This document shows, in pieces, positions 24,485 to 34,121 of a DNA stretch of 64,000 nt. The translations under genes were made by a program, and so were the position numbers. The stretch comes from Microvirga sp. 3-52 (GTDB lineage: Bacteria; Pseudomonadota; Alphaproteobacteria; Rhizobiales; Beijerinckiaceae). The notes beneath the pieces were generated by a model. It did no database searches, was not told where the DNA came from, and saw only the letters and a program-made list of their open reading frames with translations. Location of the stretch: contig NZ_JAHAMK010000015.1 of the NCBI RefSeq assembly GCF_018383585.1, forward strand, positions 1-64,000. Direction: 5' to 3'. Position 1 is the first letter of the stretch. Each line of letters opens with the position of its first letter.

Positions 24485-25069
24485 TCACAGGCGCCACTTG
24501 CCGATGGCGCTCAGCGCAATGGCAAGGGAGGCGATCTGCATCGCATTCGTAATGGTGCCATCGGCAGCGAGCCGAATGGCTTCCTGAACCGGCATCCGCA
24601 CCACCTTGATCTGCTCGGTCGGGTCGTTCAGCTTCTTGCCGGACAGGCGCACCCCTTGCGCCAGCACGGTATGGCAGAAATTCGTGTGGGTCGCGGGGTT
24701 GGGCGAATGCTTGCCGAAATGGCGCCATTGCTCCGCAACATATCCCGTCTCCTCCTCGAGCTCGCGGGCCGCCGCTGCGAGCGGAGATGAATCCTCCCAG
24801 TCGATCGCTCCTGCGGGCACTTCGAGGGACAGGCCTCTAAAGGCATGGCGATATTGCTCGACCAGGATGATGTGATCCTCGTCGTCGAGGGCCACCACAT
24901 GAACCCAGTCGGGATACTCGAGCACGTAATAGGGGGCCACCTCCACACCCTCGGCGGTCACGCAATCGTCGGCGCGAAGCTTGATCCAACGGTCGCGAAT
25001 CACGTCCCGCGAGGTTCTCACGGTCCAGGGCTTGGGTTCGGGGGAAGCAGGGTCGGTTGGGATTGTCAT
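24485..25069 (-). CDS. Nudix hydrolase, ADP-ribose pyrophosphatase-like
   Basis: A 194-residue hydrolase of nucleoside diphosphates linked to another moiety. The Nudix box is seen as GAIDWED-x8-RELEEETGY, with one residue more spacing than the canonical form between Gly and Arg, a variation common in NUDT5/ADPRase-like members. Upstream, YYVLEYPDWVHVVALDDEDH and LVEQYRHAFRGLSLEVPAG are typical of the ADPRase subgroup. I chose the ATG at 25069; a frame extension to 25126 has no recognisable content. It stands alone between the reductase gene and tsaB. Confidence 0.85.
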   Translation of the reverse strand: MTIPTDPASPEPKPWTVRTSRDVIRDRWIKLRADDCVTAEGVEVAPYYVLEYPDWVHVVALDDEDHIILVEQYRHAFRGLSLEVPAGAIDWEDSSPLAAAARELEEETGYVAEQWRHFGKHSPNPATHTNFCHTVLAQGVRLSGKKLNDPTEQIKVVRMPVQEAIRLAADGTITNAMQIASLAIALSAIGKWRL

Positions 25070-25203
25070 GGACCGATCATGGCACCGGCCCGTCGGCCCG
25101 CTCAAGCTGAAACTGTCCGACCGCACCCCAGAAGCGTGAAACCGGGTTCCCTCCGGTCCGCTTCATGCTCTAAAGACTTCTGCAGACCTGACGGAGACGA
25201 ACG

Positions 25204-25887
25204 TTGCGCGTCCTTGCCATCGATACCGCCCTCGGCGCCTGCTCGGCCTCTATCCTGGAAGCGGGCGAGCCCGTGCCGCTGGCCGCTGAGACCATTCCCA
25301 TGGACCGCGGCCATGCCGAGGCCCTGATGCCGCTCCTCGACCGGCTCTCCGCGCAGGTCGAAGGCGGCTTCGAGAGCCTGGATCGGGTTGCCGTCACCGT
25401 CGGGCCGGGCAGCTATACGGGCCTGAGGGTCGGCATCAGCGCTGCCCGCGGCATCGGTCTGGCGGCCGGGATCCCGGTCGTGGGCGTCGCGACCCTCTCG
25501 GCCTTCCTGGCGCCGCTGATGGTCAGCGACAAGCGCGGGCTCTTCACCGCTGCGATCGATGCGAAGCACGGCCATATCTATATCCAGGCCATCGCGCCCG
25601 GCGGGCGCACCATCATTCCGCCGGGGCTCATGACCTATCGCGATGCCATCCGGCTTCTCGGCTCCGGTCCGATCCTCATCGCCGGGTCGGCCTCGGCCAT
25701 GCTCGCTGCGGAGGCCCGCGCCCAGGGGGTCGAGGCTTATATCAGCGATGTATCGGCCTATCCGGATATCGCCTGGGTGGCCCGGCTCGGAGCTCTGGCC
25801 GATCCGAACCAGGCGCTGCCGAAGCCGCTCTACCTGCGCGAGCCCGATGCCAAACCGCAGGACGGGGCCCGAATCGCAAGGCAATGA
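25204..25887 (+). CDS. tsaB: tRNA threonylcarbamoyladenosine synthesis protein TsaB
   Basis: A 227-residue ASKHA-fold partner of TsaD and TsaE in making t6A at position 37 of ANN-reading tRNAs. The N-terminal MRVLAIDTALGACSASIL and the segment VAVTVGPGSYTGLRVGISAARGIGLAAGIPVVGV (about 61-95) are diagnostic. It starts with TTG at 25204, preceded by GGAGA. The stop overlaps the next start as ATGA, so it is translationally coupled with rimI, the usual tsaB-rimI pairing. tsaD is not in the window. Confidence 0.94.
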   Translation: MRVLAIDTALGACSASILEAGEPVPLAAETIPMDRGHAEALMPLLDRLSAQVEGGFESLDRVAVTVGPGSYTGLRVGISAARGIGLAAGIPVVGVATLSAFLAPLMVSDKRGLFTAAIDAKHGHIYIQAIAPGGRTIIPPGLMTYRDAIRLLGSGPILIAGSASAMLAAEARAQGVEAYISDVSAYPDIAWVARLGALADPNQALPKPLYLREPDAKPQDGARIARQ

Positions 25888-26384
25888 GAATTCTCGCAAT
25901 GAGCATTCTCGACCGCTTCATCCATCCGCCGGCTCCGCGTATCGAGGCCCTCGGCACGGAGGCGGCCGCTCGCCTGGCGGCCATCCATGCCTCCGCCTTC
26001 GCGCGGGCATGGAGCACGCTCGATTTCGAGCGCCTGCTCAGTGAGCGAGGCGTCGTGGCGGATGGGCTCTTTCTCGGGCGCGCGCCCAAGCCCATGGGTT
26101 TTGCCCTGTCGCGGATCGTGCTCGACGAGGCGGAAATCATCACGGTGGCCATCGCCCCGGAGGCGCGGGGCAGGGGCCATGCCCGTCCGCTTCTCTCCCA
26201 TCATCTCGACATACTCTCACGCCAGGGGGTTGCCCAAGTGCACCTGGAGGTGGAGGAGGGCAATATGCCGGCCATTGCCCTCTACCGCCGCCTGCGTTTT
26301 CGGGACATCGGACGGCGGGAAGGCTATTATCAGAAAGCCGATGGGACGAGGGCTGCAGCACTCACCATGGCATTGGACCTATAG
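25884..26384 (+). CDS. rimI: Ribosomal protein alanine N-acetyltransferase RimI
   Basis: A 166-residue GNAT acetyltransferase. The acetyl-CoA loop is ITVAIAPEARGRGHARPLL at about residues 86-104, with EEGNMPAIALYRRLRFRDIGRREGYY near the C-terminus, the typical RimI ending. It acetylates the N-terminus of S18 in E. coli, and other substrates are possible. The start ATG overlaps the tsaB stop; a second ATG at 25899 would shorten it by five residues. It is followed after 50 bp by fur. Confidence 0.88.
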   Translation: MRILAMSILDRFIHPPAPRIEALGTEAAARLAAIHASAFARAWSTLDFERLLSERGVVADGLFLGRAPKPMGFALSRIVLDEAEIITVAIAPEARGRGHARPLLSHHLDILSRQGVAQVHLEVEEGNMPAIALYRRLRFRDIGRREGYYQKADGTRAAALTMALDL

Positions 26385-26434
26385 CCCGCTTCGCCTCCCT
26401 CGCTTATAAGCCTCGGCAAGGAGTCATTGCAGCC

Positions 26435-26890
26435 TTGGCACTTCGGAACAGCACATCCGCCAAACCGCGCCGGTCGGACGCCATCGAGCGTGCCTGCCGG
26501 GACAAGGGCCTGCGCATGACCGGCCAGCGCCGGATCATCGCGCAAGTTCTCGATTCCGCCGAGGACCATCCCGATGTGGTGGAGCTGCACCGGCGCGCGG
26601 CCGAGGTGGACGACCGCATCTCGCTTTCCACCGTCTACCGCACCGTGAAATTGTTCGAGACCGAGGGCATTCTCGAGCGGCTCGATTTCCGCGACGGGCG
26701 CTCGCGCTACGAGCAGGCAGCGCGGGAGCACCACGACCATCTCATCAATCTCGAGACCGGCGACGTGATCGAGTTCCGCTCCGAGGAGATCGAGGCGCTG
26801 CAGAACGAGATCGCCAGGCGGCTCGGCTACAAGGTCGTCTACCACCGGCTCGAACTCTACGCGGTGCCCCTGGACAAGGATGACGCGTGA
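26435..26890 (+). CDS. fur: Fur-family regulator (Fur/Mur)
   Basis: A 151-residue metal-dependent repressor. The winged-helix part has CRDKGLRMTGQRRIIAQVLD and the recognition region ISLSTVYRTVKLFETEGIL. The metal/dimerisation part starts with REHHDHLINLETGDVIEF, matching the Fur/Mur branch. In many Hyphomicrobiales this protein responds to manganese (Mur) while Irr and RirA handle iron, so its ligand here may be Mn. The start is TTG 26435, eleven bases after AAGGAG. The stop overlaps the plsC GTG, and tsaB-rimI lie directly upstream. Confidence 0.93.
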   Translation: MALRNSTSAKPRRSDAIERACRDKGLRMTGQRRIIAQVLDSAEDHPDVVELHRRAAEVDDRISLSTVYRTVKLFETEGILERLDFRDGRSRYEQAAREHHDHLINLETGDVIEFRSEEIEALQNEIARRLGYKVVYHRLELYAVPLDKDDA

Positions 26891-27657
26891 CGAAAATCGG
26901 CGTCGTCCTGCGGCTCGTGCTGCTCGGCCTGTGCAGCCTCGTGCTCGTGCCGTTGCAGGTCCTGGCCCTGCGCCTCGGCTGGTCGTCCATGCTGCATGTG
27001 CTGCCCGTGTGGTTTCACAGGGCGCTCCTGAAGATCTTCAACGTGCGCGTGATCGAACAGGGAACGCCGCCGGGGGATGCGCCGACGATCGTCCTGTCGA
27101 ACCATGTCTCCTGGCTCGACATCCCGGTGATCGGATCGCTGCATCCGCTCTCCTTCATCGCCAAATCGGAGGTCGAAGGCTGGCCCGTGGTCGGCCTCTT
27201 CGCAAAGCTCCAGCGCTCCGTCTTCATCGACCGCCAGCGCCGCAAGGCCACGGCGGAAGTAAACGACGCGCTCGCCCACCGGCTGGTGAAGGGCGAGGCG
27301 ATCGTGCTGTTCGCGGAAGGCACCACCAGCGACGGCAACCGCCTCCTGCCCTTCCGCTCCTCGCTCGTCGGCGCGGCCCAGACCGCCCTCATGCATGACA
27401 GCGTCGAGCGGGTCTATCTCCAGCCGCTCGCCATCTCCTACACCCGCCGCAACGGCCTGCCCGTGACCCGGCGCGATCGTCCCTACATCGCCTGGTACGG
27501 CGATATGGATCTCGGGCCCCATCTGAAAATGTTCGTGCGGGGCGTTCCGCTCGATGTCGTCGTGACCTGGGGCGAACCGATCCCCTTCAACGGCAACCGC
27601 AAACAGGCCACCGCTTCTGCCGAAGCGGAGGTGCGCCGCGCCCTGAAGGCAGCGTGA
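26887..27657 (+). CDS. plsC: 1-acyl-glycerol-3-phosphate acyltransferase (PlsC family)
   Basis: A 256-residue membrane-associated acyltransferase that adds the second acyl chain in phospholipid synthesis; OlsA-type lyso-ornithine lipid acylation is an alternative in this order. A hydrophobic helix covers about residues 5-30. The catalytic H73-x4-D78 is seen in SNHVSWLDIP, and the substrate motif FAEGTTSDGNRLLPF lies near residue 140. GTG start overlaps the fur stop, so translation is coupled. Downstream the otherwise conserved link to miaB is interrupted by a repeat and three unrelated genes. Confidence 0.92.
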   Translation: MTKIGVVLRLVLLGLCSLVLVPLQVLALRLGWSSMLHVLPVWFHRALLKIFNVRVIEQGTPPGDAPTIVLSNHVSWLDIPVIGSLHPLSFIAKSEVEGWPVVGLFAKLQRSVFIDRQRRKATAEVNDALAHRLVKGEAIVLFAEGTTSDGNRLLPFRSSLVGAAQTALMHDSVERVYLQPLAISYTRRNGLPVTRRDRPYIAWYGDMDLGPHLKMFVRGVPLDVVVTWGEPIPFNGNRKQATASAEAEVRRALKAA

Positions 27658-27675
27658 TTTCGACAAACCCCTCCA

Positions 27676-27776
27676 CGTCATCAGCGGCCCTGTGCCGGTG
27701 ATCTCGATGTGAACAGCGCTGCGCCTCACATGATCGGGATGGCCGTCCCGGATCACGGCCGAGGACGGCCATGACA
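27676..27776. repeat. Composite repeat, family B (copy 2)
   Basis: CGTCATCAGCGGCCCTGTGC then CGGTGATCTCGAT forms the left hairpin, followed by GCTGCGCCTCACATGATCGG and a right inverted pair GGCCGTCC...GGACGGCCATGACA. It sits directly after plsC. Confidence 0.75.
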
Positions 27777-27783
27777 CAGCTCA

Positions 27784-28716
27784 TCACATCCCTGCCGCCT
27801 CGGCGGCATGGGCCTTCGCCTCCTCCAGAAGCCATGCCCGGAAGGCCGCGAGGGCCGGCCGGTCGGCGGTGGCTTCCGGGCAGACCACGTAATACTGGTA
27901 GGACCCCTTCACCTGCTGCGGAAAGGGCTGAACGAGGCGGCCCGCCTGGAGGTAGTCGCCGATCAGCACATTGGTCGCGAGCGCCACGCCCTGTCCCGAG
28001 GCTGCGGCCTGGAGGCAGAGATAGGTATGGGTGAAGCGCGGACCGCGGGAGGTGTCGATGCCTGTCACGCCGAGAGCCGCGAGCCAGCGGTCCCAGGTGG
28101 TGTAGTCGGGAATGCTCTCGACACTCTCGTGCAAGAGGGTGTGATGGCGCAGATCCGACGGCTCTTTCAGCGGACGTGCGGGGTCCCCCAGCAGGGACGC
28201 GCTGCACACGGCGAAGAAGAACTCCTCCATCAGCAGGTCCGAGCGCAGGCCGGGATAGTTTCCTCTTCCGAAGCGAATTGCCACGTCCACATCCTCGCGG
28301 GCAAAGTCCGTCAGGCGGGTATCCACCGAGACCCGCACCTCCAGGTCGGGATGCTGCCCCTTGAGGGAGCCGAGGCGGGGAATCAGCCACCCTGCGGCGA
28401 AGCTCGGCATGGAACTCACCGTGATCACGTTGGAGCGGTCGGACCGCAGGGCTTGCGCCGTGGCATTGTCGAGCCGGTCGAGGATGTCGGACAGGGAGGC
28501 GGCATAATGCTCGCCGAGCGGCGTCAGCACCACGCCGCGGCTCGGCTGGCGCACGAAGAGGGGTCGTCCGAGCCAGGCTTCGAGCGATTTCACCTGCTGG
28601 CCCACGGCGCTCGCGGTGACGGCGATCTCGTCACCCGCCTTCTCGAAACTCAGGTGGCGGGCCGCAGCCTCGAAGGCGCGCAAGGCATTCAGCGGCGGAA
28701 GGCGTCGACGGGACAT
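27784..28716 (-). CDS. LysR-family regulator, GcvA-like
   Basis: A 310-residue LysR-type transcription factor. The helix-turn-helix lies at about residues 9-66 (LNALRAFEAAARHLSFEKAG, TASAVGQQVKSLEAWLGRPL). The effector domain follows with the GcvA-type stretch SSMPSFAAGWLIPRLGSL and DVDVAIRFGRGNYPGL. I use the ATG at 28716; a GTG at 28755 is in frame but adds a leader without homology. It is transcribed away from the DUF1127 and GST genes, which are likely targets by the usual divergent logic; this is inference. Confidence 0.9.
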   Translation of the reverse strand: MSRRRLPPLNALRAFEAAARHLSFEKAGDEIAVTASAVGQQVKSLEAWLGRPLFVRQPSRGVVLTPLGEHYAASLSDILDRLDNATAQALRSDRSNVITVSSMPSFAAGWLIPRLGSLKGQHPDLEVRVSVDTRLTDFAREDVDVAIRFGRGNYPGLRSDLLMEEFFFAVCSASLLGDPARPLKEPSDLRHHTLLHESVESIPDYTTWDRWLAALGVTGIDTSRGPRFTHTYLCLQAAASGQGVALATNVLIGDYLQAGRLVQPFPQQVKGSYQYYVVCPEATADRPALAAFRAWLLEEAKAHAAEAAGM

Positions 28717-28836
28717 GGCGGATCCGGGTCTCTCGCCCAAGCTCTCCTTGGGCACAACTCAAGAACTTCTCGTTTGCTCGCAGCCTATCACAGGAGCACA
28801 TTTATCCTCAATGGAACGCCATCGAAGGAGAACGTC

Positions 28837-29076
28837 ATGGCGATCGGACATGCCACAATAAATCTTGGGTTTCATACCACCCGCCGCGAGCGGAAGAGCA
28901 TTCTGCTGCAGCTCCTGCTCCGCTACGAGGCTTGGCTCGACCGGCGCAAGACGTCCAAGGTCCTGTACCAGTTGGACGACCATGCGCTTGCCGATATCGG
29001 GTTGTCGCGGGCCGATGTGGAGGGCTTGAATGCAGCCTCCTGGCAGGATCACCTTCCCTCCACTTTCAGCCGATGA
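28837..29076 (+). CDS. DUF1127 small protein
   Basis: A 79-residue protein with the DUF1127 signature in its C-terminal half: a basic stretch WLDRRKTSKVLYQLDDHALADIGLSRADVEG. Small DUF1127 proteins in alphaproteobacteria bind RNA or influence phosphate and carbon metabolism and sRNA turnover; which role applies is unknown. A strong Shine-Dalgarno sequence (AAGGAG, six bases from ATG) supports the start. It lies between the divergent LysR gene and the GST gene, which begins 20 bases after its stop. Confidence 0.92.
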   Translation: MAIGHATINLGFHTTRRERKSILLQLLLRYEAWLDRRKTSKVLYQLDDHALADIGLSRADVEGLNAASWQDHLPSTFSR

Positions 29077-29095
29077 TCTCCCGAAAGGCACCCTG

Positions 29096-29779
29096 ATGAA
29101 GCTCTATTCCGGTCCGGTGAGCCTCTTTTCCCGCAAGGTCGAGATTGCCCTTCACGAGAAGGGGCTCGCCTTCGAGCAGATCCTGGTGCCGTTCACGCAG
29201 ACGAAGGGCTACAGCCCCAGGAACCCGGACGTGCTGGCCGTCAATCCCAAGGGACAGGTCCCGGTCCTCGTCGACGGGGACCTGTCCCTCTACGATTCGA
29301 CCGTGATCGTCGAATACCTGGAAGATGCCCATCCCGACCCGGCGCTTTATCCGAAATCCCCGGTGGAGCGGGCCCGATGCCGGCTCTTCGATGTGTTCGG
29401 GGACGAGGTCATGCTGGCGCCCCTGCGCCTCCTGATGCATCGCACCGAACCGATGCCCGATGATCCGGAGCGGTGGCACGCGAAGGAAGCGAAGGCCCGG
29501 GAGGCCGAGCCGGTTCTCGCCGGCCACCTCGACGCGCTCGACCGCACGCTGCGGGGCAAGGATTATCTCTGCGGCGCCTTCTCGGCCGCCGATATCTCCG
29601 TCTTCATGGCCGTATTCTGGACCCGCCGCCTTGGCGGTCCGTCCATGAGAGGGCACGAGGCTCTGGCCTCCTGGTACGCGAGGCTCAGCGCGCGTCCGGC
29701 TTTCGCGAAGGTGGTGAACGAAATTCTGGCCGCCGATGCGGAATTGTCGGCGCCGGTCGAGGGCGCCTTTCAGGAGTGA
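29096..29779 (+). CDS. Glutathione S-transferase family protein
   Basis: A 227-residue GST. The thioredoxin-like N-domain has MKLYSGPVSLFSRKVEIALHEK (Ser at the catalytic position), cis-Pro in NPKGQVPVLVDGD and the glutathione-contact pair DST in YDSTVIVEYLED. A helical C-domain follows with FSAADISVFMAV. GAAAGG is seven bases before the ATG. The gene directly follows the DUF1127 gene and probably shares its transcript. The conjugated substrate is not predictable. Confidence 0.9.
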   Translation: MKLYSGPVSLFSRKVEIALHEKGLAFEQILVPFTQTKGYSPRNPDVLAVNPKGQVPVLVDGDLSLYDSTVIVEYLEDAHPDPALYPKSPVERARCRLFDVFGDEVMLAPLRLLMHRTEPMPDDPERWHAKEAKAREAEPVLAGHLDALDRTLRGKDYLCGAFSAADISVFMAVFWTRRLGGPSMRGHEALASWYARLSARPAFAKVVNEILAADAELSAPVEGAFQE

Positions 29780-29810
29780 GCCAAGCGCCCCCAGGCGGCA
29801 AAGCGGAGCC

Positions 29811-29870
29811 CCGGAATCCATAACCACGACCCCGAACGAGTTCGGCACCGTCAGCGGCTATGGATTTCCG
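29811..29870. repeat. Inverted repeat with GGAATCCATA arms
   Basis: CCGGAATCCATAACC at the left is matched by GGCTATGGATTTCCG at the right, enclosing a smaller perfect hairpin CCGAAC-GA-GTTCGG (29832-29845). Such GGAATCCATA palindromes are common in Hyphomicrobiales genomes; only one is in the window. Confidence 0.55.
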
Positions 29871-30043
29871 CCTTCGCGGAAATGACAATGTCGCGGTCCC
29901 AGCATCGTATTTGTCCGACGATCCCGGGTTCGGCTGCGCTGCGCCGGGATGCGCTCAAGCCGTCAAAATTCTTGAGCCAAACAGCCGCTATTCTCTTGCA
30001 CGCATAAAAGGCTTAAAAGGGCGCTCCATCTCCGACCGCCCGA

Positions 30044-31426
<1,383 letters not shown>

Positions 31427-31495
31427 TTCCTTGTCCGATAAGACCCCATATCCGGTCGCTACGCATGATCGAGCGACAATTCAGAGGAGAGGCAT

Positions 31496-32596
31496 TTGAG
31501 CCCAGCGGACAATGTGACCGCACGCGCACAAAAGGGACGGAACGCCAACAGCTTGCATCCTGGCGTGGTCGAAGAGGCTGAAATCATCCTCACCTTCGAC
31601 GACAACCGCCTCGCCAGCCTCGTTTTCGGACAATACGACCAGAACCTCGCCCATCTGGAGCGGCGCCTGAACGTGACGGCGATTGCCAACGGCAACCGGG
31701 TCACGGTGAAGGGCACGCCCGAGGCCTCCGAAATGGCGCGCCGGGTCCTGGAAGGGCTCTATGAGCGTGCCCGCCTGGGCGGAGCGCTCGGACCGGGCGA
31801 TGTCGACGGCGCCATCGAAGAGAGCACGCTGCAGGGCAGCCTCTTCCCTGCGGCCGAAGAACCTGCCGCACCGGGGCTGACCTCCTTCGACCAGATTTCC
31901 ACCCGCAGGCGCGGGCCGGTCCGCGCCCGCAACGCCTCGCAGAACACCTATATCAAGGCGCTGAAAACCAACGAGCTCGTCTTCGCCGAGGGCCCCGCCG
32001 GTACCGGCAAGACCTGGCTCGCGGTGGGCTATGCGGTTTCGCTGCTCGAAGCGGGACAGGTGGACCGCCTGATCATCTCCCGTCCGGCCGTGGAAGCAGG
32101 CGAGCGTCTCGGCTTCCTGCCCGGCGACATGCGCGAGAAGGTCGATCCTTACCTGCGCCCGATCTACGATGCGCTCTACGACTTCATGGAGGCCCGCCAT
32201 GTGGACCGGGGCCTGCAGACCGGCATGATCGAGATCGCGCCGCTCGCCTTCATGCGCGGGCGCACGCTCACCAATGCCCTGGTGCTGCTCGACGAGGCGC
32301 AGAATACCACGTCGATGCAGATGAAGATGTTTCTGACACGCCTCGGCGAGGGCTCGCGGATGATCATCACCGGGGATCCGACGCAGATCGACCTGCCGCC
32401 GGGCCAGAAATCCGGCCTGGTCGAGGCCGTGCGCATCTTGAATGGGGTCGAAGGCATCGCCCGGGTCACGTTCAAGGAGGCGGACGTGGTGCGCCACGAT
32501 CTCGTGCGCCGCATCGTGACGGCCTACGACAGGGCGGCCCGCGACGCGCCGCCTCAGCAGGATCAACCCCGCTACGATCGGGACCGCAGGCCGTGA
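31496..32596 (+). CDS. phoH: PhoH-family ATPase (YbeZ)
   Basis: A 366-residue PhoH-like protein. An N-terminal KH-like region (about 25-95, FDDNRLASLVFGQYDQNLAHLE) is followed by the P-loop domain with Walker A GPAGTGKTW near residue 163 and Walker B VLLDEAQNT near 265. YbeZ works with YbeY in rRNA processing. TTG at 31496 is supported by AGGAGA six bases upstream. The stop overlaps the ybeY GTG. A tail of about 20 Gln/Arg/Asp-rich residues follows the domain. Confidence 0.95.
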   Translation: MSPADNVTARAQKGRNANSLHPGVVEEAEIILTFDDNRLASLVFGQYDQNLAHLERRLNVTAIANGNRVTVKGTPEASEMARRVLEGLYERARLGGALGPGDVDGAIEESTLQGSLFPAAEEPAAPGLTSFDQISTRRRGPVRARNASQNTYIKALKTNELVFAEGPAGTGKTWLAVGYAVSLLEAGQVDRLIISRPAVEAGERLGFLPGDMREKVDPYLRPIYDALYDFMEARHVDRGLQTGMIEIAPLAFMRGRTLTNALVLLDEAQNTTSMQMKMFLTRLGEGSRMIITGDPTQIDLPPGQKSGLVEAVRILNGVEGIARVTFKEADVVRHDLVRRIVTAYDRAARDAPPQQDQPRYDRDRRP

Positions 32597-33069
32597 TCAC
32601 GCTCGACATCATGATCGAGGCGGGCGACTGGGACCGACTCAAGGACGCAGAGGCTCTGGCTCAGAAGGCGGCCGAGGCGGCGCTCGCCGTAACCTACGAA
32701 GCGAAGGGCGATTTCGAGGCGAGCGTCATGCTCACGGACGATGCGCGGATCCAGGAGCTGAACCGCACCTGGAGAGCGAAGGACAAGCCCACCAACGTGC
32801 TCTCCTTCCCGGCACCCGAGCAGCCTGGTGTGACAGGCCCTCGCAATTTAGGCGATATTGCTTTAGCGTACGAAACCCTGGTGCGCGAATCCGAGGAGGA
32901 ATCCAAGGAGCTCGCGCATCATTTTGCTCATTTGATGGTCCATGGGGTTCTGCATCTTCTCGGCTACGATCATGAGGTCGAAGCGGAAGCGGAAATCATG
33001 GAAGGTCTTGAGGTCAAGGCGCTCGCCACCCTTGGCATCGCCGATCCCTATCGCGATATGGCAGCATGA
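32593..33069 (+). CDS. ybeY: Endoribonuclease YbeY
   Basis: A 158-residue metalloprotein for 16S rRNA 3'-end maturation and ribosome quality control. The zinc motif H117-x3-H121-x5-H127 is complete in HGVLHLLGYDH, and RAKDKPTNVLSFP (about 61-73) is the other conserved stretch. It begins with GTG overlapping the phoH stop, so translation is coupled. The next gene starts 20 bases downstream. Confidence 0.96.
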   Translation: MITLDIMIEAGDWDRLKDAEALAQKAAEAALAVTYEAKGDFEASVMLTDDARIQELNRTWRAKDKPTNVLSFPAPEQPGVTGPRNLGDIALAYETLVRESEEESKELAHHFAHLMVHGVLHLLGYDHEVEAEAEIMEGLEVKALATLGIADPYRDMAA

Positions 33070-33089
33070 ACGGCTGACAACCCAAAGCA

Positions 33090-34121
33090 ATGAACGAAGA
33101 TCGAAGTCGTAGCGACCGACCTGTCCGAACGCTCACGGAGACAGACGACACACGCGACCACTGGTACGACCGGGTCCTGACCCGTCTCGGCCTGAAACCC
33201 CGCGAATCCATCCGCCACGATCTCGAGGACGTCCTCGCGGAGACCGTCGAGGACACCGACTTTTCGCCCCAGGAGCGGGCGATGCTCAAGAACGTGCTCT
33301 CCTTCCACCGGATCCGTGTGGAGGACGTGATGGTGCCCCGTGCCGACATCGTGGCGGTGGCGGCCGACACCAACCTCGGCGAGCTCTTGAGCCTGTTCCG
33401 GACGGCCGGGCATTCCCGCCTGCCCGTCTATGGCGAGACCCTCGACGATCCCAAGGGCATGGTCCACATCCGCGATTTCCTCGACTTCATCGCCATGCGC
33501 GCCGATGGCGGCGCCTCGGAAGCGGGGTCGGGCGATGAGGCTCCTCTGCCGAGCCTGGGCCAGATCGACCTGTCGATGGCGCTGTCCTCCGCCAATATCC
33601 TGCGCCCGGTCCTGTTCGTGCCGCGTTCCATGCCCGCCATCGACCTTCTGGTGCGCATGCAGGCCACCCGCACGCACATGGCCCTCGTGATCGACGAATA
33701 CGGCGGCACCGACGGCCTCGTGTCCATCGAGGATCTGGTCGAAATGGTGGTCGGCGACATCGAGGACGAGCACGACGAGGATGCCACCCTCACCATCGTG
33801 GCGGCCGCCGACGGCACCTACATCGCCGATGCCCGCGCCAGCCTCGACGAGGTCAAGGACGTGCTCGGGCTCGACCTGACCGAGGAGGAAGGCGCCGAGG
33901 ACATCGATACAATCGGCGGCTTCATCGTGACGCTCGCGGGGCGCGTCCCGTCCCGGAGCGAGGTGATCGAGGGACCTTCGGGCCTGGAATTCGAGGTTCT
34001 GGACGCCGATCCGCGGCGCGTGAAGCGCCTGCGTGTCCATCGCCGCACCTTCGCTCCCGAGAGCGAGGCCGGAGAAGGTCAGACCAACGTCCCGCGTCCT
34101 GAAAGTGCCGCCGCAGAATGA
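33090..34121 (+). CDS. CBS-domain CorC/HlyC family protein
   Basis: A 343-residue cytoplasmic protein with a paired CBS domain (about 75-240, VEDVMVPRADIVAV and MALVIDEYGGTDGLVSIEDLVEMVVGDI) and a C-terminal CorC_HlyC domain (about 250-330). It is annotated either as hemolysin-like or as magnesium/cobalt efflux protein CorC; the name hemolysin is historical and no toxin is implied. It lacks the DUF21 membrane domain, as does E. coli CorC. It overlaps lnt by ATGA, matching the conserved ybeY-corC-lnt order. Confidence 0.93.
   Translation: MNEDRSRSDRPVRTLTETDDTRDHWYDRVLTRLGLKPRESIRHDLEDVLAETVEDTDFSPQERAMLKNVLSFHRIRVEDVMVPRADIVAVAADTNLGELLSLFRTAGHSRLPVYGETLDDPKGMVHIRDFLDFIAMRADGGASEAGSGDEAPLPSLGQIDLSMALSSANILRPVLFVPRSMPAIDLLVRMQATRTHMALVIDEYGGTDGLVSIEDLVEMVVGDIEDEHDEDATLTIVAAADGTYIADARASLDEVKDVLGLDLTEEEGAEDIDTIGGFIVTLAGRVPSRSEVIEGPSGLEFEVLDADPRRVKRLRVHRRTFAPESEAGEGQTNVPRPESAAAE

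Noticed and set aside
22949-27776. CRISPR array from the recurring palindromes
   Set aside because: Copies are kilobases apart and irregular, without uniform spacers or cas genes.
33090-34121. Hemolysin reading of the CBS/CorC protein
   Set aside because: The label is historical. The gene sits in the conserved ybeY-corC-lnt order and has no toxin features.
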